From Candidatus Binatia bacterium (GTDB lineage Bacteria; Desulfobacterota; Binatia; Bin18): DNA of 64,000 bases. The notes under the pieces were generated by a model, which saw nothing but the letters and a program-made list of their open reading frames with translations, searched no databases and had not been told where the DNA came from. The position numbers and the translations under genes were made by a program. Shown piece after piece: positions 51,763-58,609 of the stretch (position 1 is its first letter; every line of letters starts with the position of its first letter). The DNA lies in assembly GCA_951812575.1 (NCBI GenBank), contig OX638322.1:1983925-2047924 (forward strand). Direction: 5' to 3'.

Positions 51763-53445
51763 ATGTCCTACGAACTGTTGATTAAGAATGGCACGGTAGT
51801 TGATGGGAGCGGCGCACCGCCGGTCCGGGCCGATATCGCGGTTGCCCAGGGGAAGATCGCCGAAATTGGGAAGATCACCGAAGGCGCAAAAAGGGTCATT
51901 GATGCGTCTGATCTGACCGTCACCCCCGGCTTTATCGACCACCATACCCACTATGACGCCCAGATCTGCTGGGACCCGGTCATCTCTCCGTCGTCCTGGC
52001 ACGGGGTGACCAGCGTCATCATGGGCAACTGCGGCGTGGGTCTGGCTCCGTGCAAACCCGCGGTGCGCGAGATCGCAGCCTGGGATTTGGTCAATGTTGA
52101 GGCCATTCCTTTTGACGTACTGTCACAGGGCGTGACCTGGGATTGGGAGACGTTTCCCGAATATATGGACGCCGCCGACAGGCGTGGCTCGGGGATTAAC
52201 CTCGGGTTCATGGCTCCCCTGACCCCGTTTCGTCATTACGTGATGGGTGAAGAATCCATGGAGCGGGCCGCCACGCCAGAGGAAACAAGCCAGATCGCCG
52301 CACTCCTGCGCGAGGCCATGCAGGCTGGGGCGTTTGGCTTCTCGACCACTAACGGTCCGCAGCATATCGGCTATCAAGGCCGTCCGCTCGCCTGCCGCCT
52401 GGCCAGCTTTGATGAACTGGCCGCCTACGCCGGTGTTCTCAAAGACCTTGGCAGGGGCTCGATTGAGCTGGCCCTGAACGACCAACCGGGTGTGGTCACG
52501 GAAAGTGACTATGCCTTGCTCGACCATTTGGGCACCGAAAGCAATCGTCCGGTGACCTGGCTGGCCATGCTGTCCCGAGACGACCAGCCCGATGTCTGCA
52601 TGGAAACGCTCCGCCAGACCGAGTCCTTGATTCAGCGCGGGATCGTCCCGCAGGTCACCTGCCGGCCGCTCAGCGTGCAGGTCAACCTGCGCAATCCGTT
52701 CATCTTCGCCAATCTGGAGTGTTGGAACCCGGCCTTTAACAAATCGGAAGAGGAGCAGACCGCGCTCTACCGCGATCCCGAATTCCGCCAAGCCTGGCGC
52801 AAAACGTTTGAGCAGCCGCGGGTCTTTCCTGGAAAGTGGGACCGGGTTGATATCCAGGAAGTCAGCAATCCCGTGCTCAAACAGTACGAGGGTAAAACGG
52901 TTGACGATGTGGCCCGCGAGCGGGGGAAGGACGGACTGGACACCTTCCTCGATTTGGCCATTGAGGACAACCTGAACATCCAATACGTCATGGCCCTGTT
53001 CAATGCGGACGAAAATCGTGTCGCCGAACTCATTACGCATCCCAACACGATGATTGGTCTGTCGGACGGTGGTGCCCACGTGGATATGCTGTGCGACGCT
53101 GGTTACTGCACCTACCTGCTCGGCACCTGGGTGCGTGAAAAACAGCTCATGCCGATTGAGCGGGCGGTCCAGCGGATCACCTCCGAGCCGGCCCGGTTCT
53201 TTGGCGTGCCCAATCGGGGTGTGCTGGCTGAAGGCATGGCCGCCGATATCGCCATTTTTGATGCCACCACGATTGGCTCGCCCAGGCGGCCCGAGATGCG
53301 CCATGACCTGCCCGGTGGTGGGCGACGTCTGGTCGTCCCCGCTCAGGGAGTGATGCATACGGTTGTCAACGGTGAGGTCTTATACCAAGACCAGCAGCAC
53401 ACCGGCGACCTGCCCGGTCAAGTCCTGCGCGCCGGCGCCGCCTAG
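51763..53445 (+). CDS. N-acyl-D-amino-acid deacylase family amidohydrolase
   Basis: 560 residues, AAGGAGGGG before ATG 51763. 'YELLIKNGTVVDGSGAPPVRADIAVAQGKIAEIG', 'VTPGFIDHHTHYDAQICWDPVISPSSWHGVTSVIMGNCGVGLAPC' (HxH and the Cys ligand of D-aminoacylase), 'NTMIGLSDGGAHVDMLCDAGY' (Asp) and 'FGVPNRGVLAEGMAADIAIFDATTIG'. Hydrolyses N-acyl-D-amino acids or related amides, cytoplasmic. Divergent from the CYTH gene. Confidence 0.93.
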   Translation: MSYELLIKNGTVVDGSGAPPVRADIAVAQGKIAEIGKITEGAKRVIDASDLTVTPGFIDHHTHYDAQICWDPVISPSSWHGVTSVIMGNCGVGLAPCKPAVREIAAWDLVNVEAIPFDVLSQGVTWDWETFPEYMDAADRRGSGINLGFMAPLTPFRHYVMGEESMERAATPEETSQIAALLREAMQAGAFGFSTTNGPQHIGYQGRPLACRLASFDELAAYAGVLKDLGRGSIELALNDQPGVVTESDYALLDHLGTESNRPVTWLAMLSRDDQPDVCMETLRQTESLIQRGIVPQVTCRPLSVQVNLRNPFIFANLECWNPAFNKSEEEQTALYRDPEFRQAWRKTFEQPRVFPGKWDRVDIQEVSNPVLKQYEGKTVDDVARERGKDGLDTFLDLAIEDNLNIQYVMALFNADENRVAELITHPNTMIGLSDGGAHVDMLCDAGYCTYLLGTWVREKQLMPIERAVQRITSEPARFFGVPNRGVLAEGMAADIAIFDATTIGSPRRPEMRHDLPGGGRRLVVPAQGVMHTVVNGEVLYQDQQHTGDLPGQVLRAGAA

Positions 53446-53465
53446 ACTGCTTTTTCTCCAGCCAC

Positions 53466-53487
53466 GCGCCCCTCCCCGGAGGGGCGC
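53466..53487. terminator. perfect palindrome after the D-aminoacylase gene
   Basis: GCGCCCCTCC-CC-GGAGGGGCGC: a 10-bp stem 20 bases past the stop codon. A candidate stem for termination, but no T-run follows, so it may instead be another REP-type element. Nothing else is recognised from 53488 to about 53690. Confidence 0.4.
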
Positions 53488-53693
53488 TGAAACATCCCCT
53501 CTCGGGAGCTGACAAGGGTAGGTAAACGAGGGGTCATGGCGGGCCATAAGTCACCTGGAGATGGGGGGGCGGCGCGGGCCAGGGCTCGGGGAGCAGCCAC
53601 AAGCTGCGCTACAGGCGGCCCTGGAGGAGTTGGCGCGCGAACCATAGCAAGCCTTGGCGGAAGACACTGAGGGGGCGCCTACCGGGCGGCGGA

Positions 53694-53888
53694 GAGAAGT
53701 TCAACGAAGAGCAGATGGACTGGTTGCGCATGATTCGTGACCACATCATCACCTCCTTTCATCTGGAGCGAGACGACCTGGACATGGCTCCGTTTGATGG
53801 TAAAGGCGGTATGGGACAGATGTACAAGCTCTTCGGAGAGCGGATGGATGATGTGATTGATGAGTTGAATGAGGCGTTGGCGGCGTGA
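53694..53888 (+). pseudogene. hsdR: C-terminal remnant of type I restriction subunit HsdR
   Basis: In frame to TGA 53888 it reads GEKFNEEQMDWLRMIRD, then 'HIITSFHLERDDLDMAPF', 'GGMGQMYKLFGERMDDVI' and 'DELNEALAA'. This is the very C-terminus of EcoEI-type HsdR, about 64 of over 800 residues; the helicase and nuclease parts are absent. Two more, shorter copies of the same tail follow at 54643 and 54805. Confidence 0.85.
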
Positions 53889-53907
53889 GTCATATCTCGC
53901 CGCAGCA

Positions 53908-53938
53908 TTTCTTTACATATTGGATTTCTGTAAAGAAA
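53908..53938. promoter_or_regulatory. candidate operator of the AbrB-PIN module
   Basis: TTTCTTTACA and TGTAAAGAAA form a perfect 10-bp inverted repeat with an 11-base centre, 47 bases before the antitoxin ATG, followed by a further TTTCTTT half-site. AT-rich, unlike surrounding DNA. Binding by the antitoxin is inferred. Confidence 0.5.
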
Positions 53939-53984
53939 CCAGTATATTTCTTTGATTATCAGGCAGAGATAAAGGGAGTCGACA

Positions 53985-54221
53985 ATGCCCAAAATCAGCG
54001 CCAAGCGTCAGATAACGCTTCCCGCCGCGCAGTGCCGTTCGGTCGGCATTGAGCCAGGCGACGAATGTCGGAGTTTCGTTGCCGATGGCCGCATTACCAT
54101 AGTCCGCCAACAGCCCGGCAGCGCCTGGGGATGTCTTGCGCACCTTAAGGCGGATGAAACGGTCTCCGATGAGCAATCGCGCCAGGACGCAATGGAAAGG
54201 AAGCGAGGCCAAACACTTTGA
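53985..54221 (+). CDS. AbrB-family antitoxin
   Basis: 78 residues. 'PKISAKRQITLPAAQCRSVGIEPGDECRSFVADGRITIVRQ' is an AbrB swapped hairpin; the C-terminus ('GCLAHLKADETVSDEQSRQDAMERKRGQTL') is the toxin-binding arm, a form found with VapC toxins. It overlaps the toxin start by four bases (TTGA). Placed inside the broken hsd locus. Confidence 0.9.
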   Translation: MPKISAKRQITLPAAQCRSVGIEPGDECRSFVADGRITIVRQQPGSAWGCLAHLKADETVSDEQSRQDAMERKRGQTL

Positions 54222-54619
54222 TCGCAGTCGATACCAACGTTCTGCTACGCTATCTCCTACGAGACGACGAAGTTCAGGCCGAAAAGGCACGTCATATTTT
54301 TGAACGCGCGGAACGTATCCTCATTACGGATGTTGTGCTTGCGGAGACGATGTGGACATTGGTTGGGCGCCGGTATCGCGCAGTCAAGGCCGACCTGGTC
54401 GCAGTGGTCGATAACTTGTTGCAAGACCCCAAAGTCTGCTTTGAGGATGATGACGTGGTCTGGAAAGCCTTGCAGGCATATCGCAAGACGGATGCGGACT
54501 TTGCCGATGCCCTGATCGTACATAAGGCTTTGAAGACGGTGACCACCAACGATGAGTTGGATACTGTCTACACGTTTGACAACGCAGCCTTACAGTTGCC
54601 GAACACCGCCGAGCCGTAG
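54218..54619 (+). CDS. PIN-domain (VapC) toxin
   Basis: 133 residues from TTG 54218, coupled to the antitoxin stop. 'IAVDTNVLLRYLLRDDEVQAEKARHIFERAERILITDVVLAETMWTLVGRR' (Asp 5, Glu about 45) and 'YRKTDADFADALIVHKALK' with 'TFDNAALQLP' carry the acidic tetrad. Looks complete. Toxic RNase by family. Confidence 0.92.
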   Translation: MIAVDTNVLLRYLLRDDEVQAEKARHIFERAERILITDVVLAETMWTLVGRRYRAVKADLVAVVDNLLQDPKVCFEDDDVVWKALQAYRKTDADFADALIVHKALKTVTTNDELDTVYTFDNAALQLPNTAEP

Positions 54620-54642
54620 CGCCGGTAGCGTTAGTCACGCGG

Positions 54643-54687
54643 CTGCGCATGATTCGTGACCATATCACCACCTCGTTGGCGGCGTGA
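54643..54687 (+). pseudogene. hsdR: second hsdR tail fragment
   Basis: Reads LRMIRDHITTSLAA and stops. It repeats the LRMIRDHIITS of the 53694 fragment and then jumps to the final LAA-stop, so a copy of the hsdR tail has lost about 45 codons between 'TS' and 'LAA'. Located just after the PIN toxin. Confidence 0.7.
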
Positions 54688-54737
54688 AGGAAGAAAGCCG
54701 CGGGCAAAATGAGGAAAGACCGACTCTGCGGCCCATC

Positions 54738-54802
54738 CCTGGGAGTGCGGGCATCTTGCCCGCAAAGGATAATCAGGCGGGCTGGAAGCCCGCGCTCCCA
54801 GG
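54738..54802. repeat. 65-bp inverted repeat (CCTGGGAG...CTCCCAGG)
   Basis: Ends CCTGGGAGTGCGGGC and GCCCGCGCTCCCAGG, with GCGGGC/GCCCGC sub-hairpins inside (GCGGGCATCTTGCCCGC and GCGGGCTGGAAGCCCGC). A MITE-like or REP-doublet element of a type common in bacterial genomes. It separates two pieces of hsdR tail, so it is likely an insertion in that remnant. Confidence 0.65.
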
Positions 54803-54804
54803 AA

Positions 54805-54849
54805 GACGATGAGATGACTGACAAGCTAAATGAGGCATTGGCAACGTGA
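54805..54849 (+). pseudogene. hsdR: third hsdR tail fragment, abutting hsdS
   Basis: Reads DDEMTDKLNEALAT-stop, the counterpart of 'DDVIDELNEALAA' at 53888. Its stop overlaps the GTG start of hsdS (GTGA), so this is probably the original end of hsdR in its operon position. Confidence 0.65.
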
Positions 54850-55478
54850 TCGGCGAACCCCAACCGAATCTACCTAAAAGCTGGAAGCTCGCGGCTCTGT
54901 GTGAAGTTGCAGAATTGAATCCACGACTCGATAAGTCCGCTCATACAGGCAATCCAGTGGTGTCATTCGTACCGATGCCTGGAGTAGCCGCGGGTACAGG
55001 CGCTATTGATGTTAGTCAGACACGAAGCTTGGAGGAAGTGAAGAAGGGCTACACGCCTTTCCGAGAGGGCGATGTACTCTTTGCGAAGATCACACCGTGT
55101 ATGGAAAACGGCAAGATAGCGGTCGTTCCGCCTTTGAAGAATGGTCTTGGCTTTGGATCAACGGAATTCCATGTGTTGAGGCCCTATTGCGAGATAAGCG
55201 TTCAATACATTTACTTCTTTGTATCGTCGGAGTCGTTTCGTAGGAATGCAGAGCACAATATGACTGGCGCGGTTGGTCAGCGCCGAGTCCCGACTTCCTA
55301 TTTGGCTGCCCAATCCGTTCCGGTGCCACCGGCGCGAGAGCAACTTCGTATTGTTGCAAAGATTGAGGAACTGTTTTCCGAACTGGACAAGGGCGTTGAA
55401 AGCCTAAATAGCGCCCCTATCATCTCCAAAGTCTGGAGCTTTTGCACCAACCAGCGCTTGCGGCCATCTTCCCAATAA
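54846..55478 (+). pseudogene. hsdS: truncated type I specificity subunit HsdS
   Basis: 210 residues from GTG 54846. One full target-recognition domain is visible: 'LPKSWKLAALCEVAELNPRL', 'YTPFREGDVLFAKITPCMENGKIAVV', 'GFGSTEFHVLRP', 'MTGAVGQRRVPTSYLAAQSVPVPPAREQLRIVAKIEELFSELDKGVESL'. It then switches abruptly at about 55411 into 'SAPIISKVWSFCTN', which is the N-terminus of HsdM, and stops. A whole HsdS has about 400 residues with two such domains, so this is a half-length product of rearrangement. Confidence 0.85.
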
Positions 55479-55507
55479 TGATATCACTTTATCAATGTAC
55501 TGATATC
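55479..55507. promoter_or_regulatory. candidate operator, paired TGATATC
   Basis: TGATATC at 55479 and 55501, 22 bases apart, in an AT-rich tract just before the RHH antitoxin ATG (55518). Two half-sites on one DNA face fit an RHH dimer pair; inferred. Confidence 0.4.
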
Positions 55508-55517
55508 GGATGAGGCT

Positions 55518-55766
55518 ATGAGCAAAGTGCTTGTCAGAACAGTGATCAGTCTGGATGACGAACAGAAGGCGTGGCTGGACCGGCAGGCTGCGTTGCGCCG
55601 CGTGTCCATGGCCTCGCTGATTCGCCAGGCAGTCAGCGAATTTCAGATCCGGGAACAGCGCGGCGCGGCCGCGTCGTTTCAAGAGGTGCTCAAGCAGACG
55701 GCGGGTATCTGGCAGGCCGGGGACGGACTCGAGTACCAGGAGCGTATGCGCAAGGAATGGCCTTGA
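55518..55766 (+). CDS. ribbon-helix-helix (CopG-type) antitoxin
   Basis: 82 residues. 'SKVLVRTVISLDDEQKAWLDRQAALRRVSMASLIRQAVSEFQ' is a CopG/Arc-type RHH; the C-terminal 'FQEVLKQTAGIWQAGDGLEYQERMRKEW' is a typical VapB toxin-binding tail. Four bases separate it from the PIN gene. Confidence 0.92.
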   Translation: MSKVLVRTVISLDDEQKAWLDRQAALRRVSMASLIRQAVSEFQIREQRGAAASFQEVLKQTAGIWQAGDGLEYQERMRKEWP

Positions 55767-55769
55767 GGG

Positions 55770-56174
55770 ATGGCCAGATATCTGCTCGACTCGGTCATCG
55801 TCATCGACCACTTTAACGGCGTTGAGGCGGCGACGGAGTTTCTTGCCGCCCACGGGCGCGATTGCGTGATTTCCGTCATCACCCGTGCGGAGACACTTGC
55901 TGGATTCTCTGCGGCATCGGAGTCCTTGGCCCGCGAGCTATTGGACACGTTTGCGACGCTGCCCGTAACCGTCGAAGTCGCCGATGCAGCCGCGCGGTTG
56001 AGGCGCACCCAGCGCTGGAAACTTCCAGATGCGATTCAGGCGGCCATCGCCATTCAGGAAGGTCTGACATTGGTCACGCGAAACACCCGGGACTTCAGGG
56101 CTGGCAGCCCGGTCGCGGTAGAAACTCCGTATCAAATACCCAATCCGCCCAAAAGGAAGAATACCACCACATGA
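55770..56174 (+). CDS. PIN-domain (VapC) toxin
   Basis: 134 residues. 'ARYLLDSVIVIDHFNG' (Asp with Ser instead of the common Thr), Glu in 'VITRAETLAGFS', and 'WKLPDAIQAAIAIQEGLTLVTRNTRDF' (PDA, TRN-D) make a complete PIN domain. Its stop overlaps the ATG of the hsdM remnant (ATGA), as if the TA pair were a normal resident of the hsd operon. Confidence 0.92.
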   Translation: MARYLLDSVIVIDHFNGVEAATEFLAAHGRDCVISVITRAETLAGFSAASESLARELLDTFATLPVTVEVADAAARLRRTQRWKLPDAIQAAIAIQEGLTLVTRNTRDFRAGSPVAVETPYQIPNPPKRKNTTT

Positions 56175-56278
56175 ACACCGCTCCCATCGTCTCCAAAGTC
56201 TGGAGCTTCTGCACCACCCTGCGCGATGACGGGGTGAGCTATGGCGACTACACTGGAGCAGCTTACCTAACACGCTGA
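56171..56278 (+). pseudogene. hsdM: N-terminal remnant of type I methyltransferase HsdM
   Basis: MNTAPIVSKVWSFCTTLRDDGVSYGDY is the HsdM N-terminus; the next bases CTGGAGCAGCTTACCTA still encode the expected LEQLTY, but one extra base before them shifts the frame, and the rest is lost. A second copy of the first 15 codons is fused to hsdS at 55411. Confidence 0.8.
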
Positions 56279-56583
56279 AGAAGAAGCCGATGCGCTATGA
56301 GGATTTGTCGGATTTCGTCCGCTGTTACAACCCGCAGAATCGGCACCAGCGCAAGGCGACCTGGGACGAAAATAACATGCCGGAAGGCCGCTGGCGCAAC
56401 TACAGCTACGAGGAGCTGACCGCCCGCGACAAGACCAGCCTCGATATCTTCTGGCTCAAGGATAAGAGCCTGACCGACCTCGACAACCTGCCCGAGCCGG
56501 ACGAGCTGGCAGCCGAAATCATTGAAAACCTGGAGTCCGGGCTTGCCCGTTTTCGAGAGATTGTGACGGCATTGGAGCGATAG
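56275..56583 (+). pseudogene. hsdM: C-terminal remnant of HsdM
   Basis: Open from CTG 56275: 'LKKKPMRYEDLSDFVRCYNPQNRHQRKATWD', 'EGRWRNYSYEELTARDKTSLDIFWLKDKSLTDLDNLPEPDELAAEIIENLESGLARFREIVTAL'. This is the C-terminal 100 residues of HsdM. The SAM-binding and NPPF catalytic part that should lie between this and 56171 is deleted. Confidence 0.85.
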
Positions 56584-56652
56584 AAATATCGCCCTGAGAC
56601 GAGGGCAGGAAACCCACCCCGCCGCTTCGCGGCACCCCTCCAGGGAGGGGAT

Positions 56653-56680
56653 AAAAAAACTCCCCTCGTTCGGAGGGGAG
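56653..56680 (-). terminator. intrinsic terminator of the SnoaL gene at 56689
   Basis: On the minus strand CTCCCCTC-CGAAC-GAGGGGAG is a perfect 8-bp stem followed by seven T residues, starting eight bases after the stop codon. Confidence 0.8.
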
Positions 56681-56688
56681 CTATGGAA

Positions 56689-57075
56689 CTAATGGGTTGG
56701 CAGGGGAGAAAAATGGGCGCTGACGATTTTCCACTGGCCGTCTTCTTTGCCGAAGACGAGGGTGGTCCGTCCGTTTAAGGTGCTGACCTGGCCGTCCTTG
56801 CCCACCCCGGTGAAGGTGTCATACCCATTTGCTACGCCGGCACTGTCTCCGACCATTCGGCAGGACAGTTGACGCAGGCCGGAGTTGGCCGAGGCAATGC
56901 CCGCCATCGCCCCCCGCAAAAAATCGGCGAACTCGGCTTTGCTGTCAAACCGATAGGGGACGTGATCAATTACCTCAAGGTCCTCGGACAGCATGTCAAT
57001 CGCCTTTTCCACGTCCAATTGCGTAAAGGCGTCAAAGAAGCCCCTGGCCGCGGCTTCGATTTCCTGTGCACTCAT
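56689..57075 (-). CDS. SnoaL/NTF2-like protein
   Basis: 128 residues, GGAGGGATC before ATG 57075. 'EIEAAARGFFDAFTQLDVEKAIDMLSEDLEVIDHVPYRFDSKAEFADFLRG', then beta strands and 'TTLVFGKEDGQWKIVSAHFSPLP'. SnoaL-3/calcium-calmodulin-kinase association-domain-like. Ligand and reaction unknown. Single-gene unit with its own terminator. Confidence 0.88.
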   Translation of the reverse strand: MSAQEIEAAARGFFDAFTQLDVEKAIDMLSEDLEVIDHVPYRFDSKAEFADFLRGAMAGIASANSGLRQLSCRMVGDSAGVANGYDTFTGVGKDGQVSTLNGRTTLVFGKEDGQWKIVSAHFSPLPTH

Positions 57076-57243
57076 AATCTGATCCCTCCTCTATGAATTA
57101 TACTTGCCCGTCTGCTTAGCGGGACTGGGAGAGGGATGCAAGCCGGCCCGACCGTTCAGGGGCAGCGGTTGCGGAATTGTGCTTTCTCAGGCAGAAAGGC
57201 TCGGTAACGAAGACTCGTAGTATCCCGGCTCCGGAGGGGACGT

Positions 57244-57297
57244 AAAGAGTAAACGTGTCCAGCATCCCATATCTATTGGAGGATACGTTTACTCTTT
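57244..57297. repeat. 54-bp hairpin element, copy 2
   Basis: Left arm AAAGAGTAAACGTGTC and right arm GATACGTTTACTCTTT, 15 of 16 paired allowing G-U, around a 22-base centre with the same overall length as 39615-39668. Lies 30 bases before the DUF1329 start, so it may sit in that mRNA leader. Confidence 0.75.
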
Positions 57298-57327
57298 TTG
57301 GGCTGGGGTTTTCTCAGGGGAGACAGC

Positions 57328-58599
57328 GTGACAAGTATTTTTCGTGGAGGGGGCTTCCTCCTATGCTGGTTCGTGTCCTGTGTCGTTTTCGGGGCCTTTG
57401 CCCCGGTTGCTCAGGCTCAAGAGAACGGACGGGAACGCATTCTTGCGGATTTTTTCTCCTACCGGGACGGGCCGCTGCAGGTGGAGGGTATCCCGCCCGG
57501 CCTGAAAATTGATGCCACTAATGCCGCGGCCGCCTCTGCGGTCTTGCCGCCGGAGCTTCTGACCTATCTGTCGGCGGGTGACTTTTCGATCACCGTGCAG
57601 GAGACTACGGACCTGCAACTCCGACAGGCATTTATTGATGCGACGCTCCAACACCATAGTGGAGTGGTCGTCGGAGAGGGCGAACTCCAGAACTATGTGG
57701 CCGGCCGGCCTTTTCCCGTGCTCGACGCGGACGACCCGCAGGCCGGGCTGAAAGCGGTCTGGAATCTGCGCTACCGCGACCAGGGCGATGACGCGCAAAT
57801 GTGGGCGACGAATAGCCTCGTCAACAGCAATGGCAACACGGAACGCTCGCAGACGTTTGCCTTTTTCTCGCTCTACGGCATGCATCGTCCCGACAGCGCA
57901 AAGAATGTCCCGCAGTGGGAGAAACAGGGCGTCTACACCAAACAATACACCCGCATGCTGGCGCCGTCTGACAGCGAGGGAAATCAAATCCTGGCCGTAC
58001 AGCCCGACAACGATTTCCTGCCGCACGACCAGTGGGCCTACGATCCAAAGACGCGCCGCACCCGTAAAATTGTTTATACCCCATACATCTCGCCCGGCCG
58101 GGGCGTGGTGCTGATTGAGGACCGCTCCGGCTTCCTTGGCTATGTTCACGCCTATGACTGGAAATATGTGCGCGAGCAAACGGTCCTGGCCCCTGGGCCG
58201 ATCCGGGCCAGCGCGCCGACTTGGGGCGGGCGCGGCAACTGGTATCTGGTTGACCCCTGGGAGCTGCGCCGGGCCGTGGTGGTCGAGGCCACGCCGAAAA
58301 ATTCTCATCCCCTGTATAGCCGGCGTATCCTGTATATCGATGTCCAGACTTCTCTGCCCTTATTTTCCTTTGCGTATGACCACGAGGGGCAGCATAAACG
58401 GAGTTTTATGATGGTCGCCCGGCATCCCGAATTCGATCCATGGGGCAATACGGACTGGGTGGCACAGATTGCCGCCCAGGCATCAATTGACTATCAGCTT
58501 GAACGGGCCAACAATTTTCAGATAACCAAGATTTTCCTCAACCGGGCTCTCCCTCCGAGTCAGTTCACGGTCATGACGCTCATGCTGCGTGGGAAGTAA
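57328..58599 (+). CDS. DUF1329 family outer-membrane-associated protein
   Basis: 423 residues from GTG 57328 (AGGGGA upstream); a longer TTG start would precede the signal. Signal peptide 'FLLCWFVSCVVFGAFAPVAQA|QE'. Family segments: 'WNLRYRDQGDD', 'LPHDQWAYDPKTRRTRKIVYTP', 'YDWKYVREQTVLAPGPIR', 'RRAVVVEATPKNSHPLYSRRILYIDVQT'. Related to LolA/LolB-like folds and found with DUF1302 and RND lipid transporters. Paired with the next gene. Confidence 0.92.
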   Translation: MTSIFRGGGFLLCWFVSCVVFGAFAPVAQAQENGRERILADFFSYRDGPLQVEGIPPGLKIDATNAAAASAVLPPELLTYLSAGDFSITVQETTDLQLRQAFIDATLQHHSGVVVGEGELQNYVAGRPFPVLDADDPQAGLKAVWNLRYRDQGDDAQMWATNSLVNSNGNTERSQTFAFFSLYGMHRPDSAKNVPQWEKQGVYTKQYTRMLAPSDSEGNQILAVQPDNDFLPHDQWAYDPKTRRTRKIVYTPYISPGRGVVLIEDRSGFLGYVHAYDWKYVREQTVLAPGPIRASAPTWGGRGNWYLVDPWELRRAVVVEATPKNSHPLYSRRILYIDVQTSLPLFSFAYDHEGQHKRSFMMVARHPEFDPWGNTDWVAQIAAQASIDYQLERANNFQITKIFLNRALPPSQFTVMTLMLRGK

Positions 58600-58609
58600 G
58601 ACAGCGGCA

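Noticed and set aside
52123..53358. 411-codon open frame on the minus strand
   Set aside because: Antisense to the D-aminoacylase gene with clear metal motifs.
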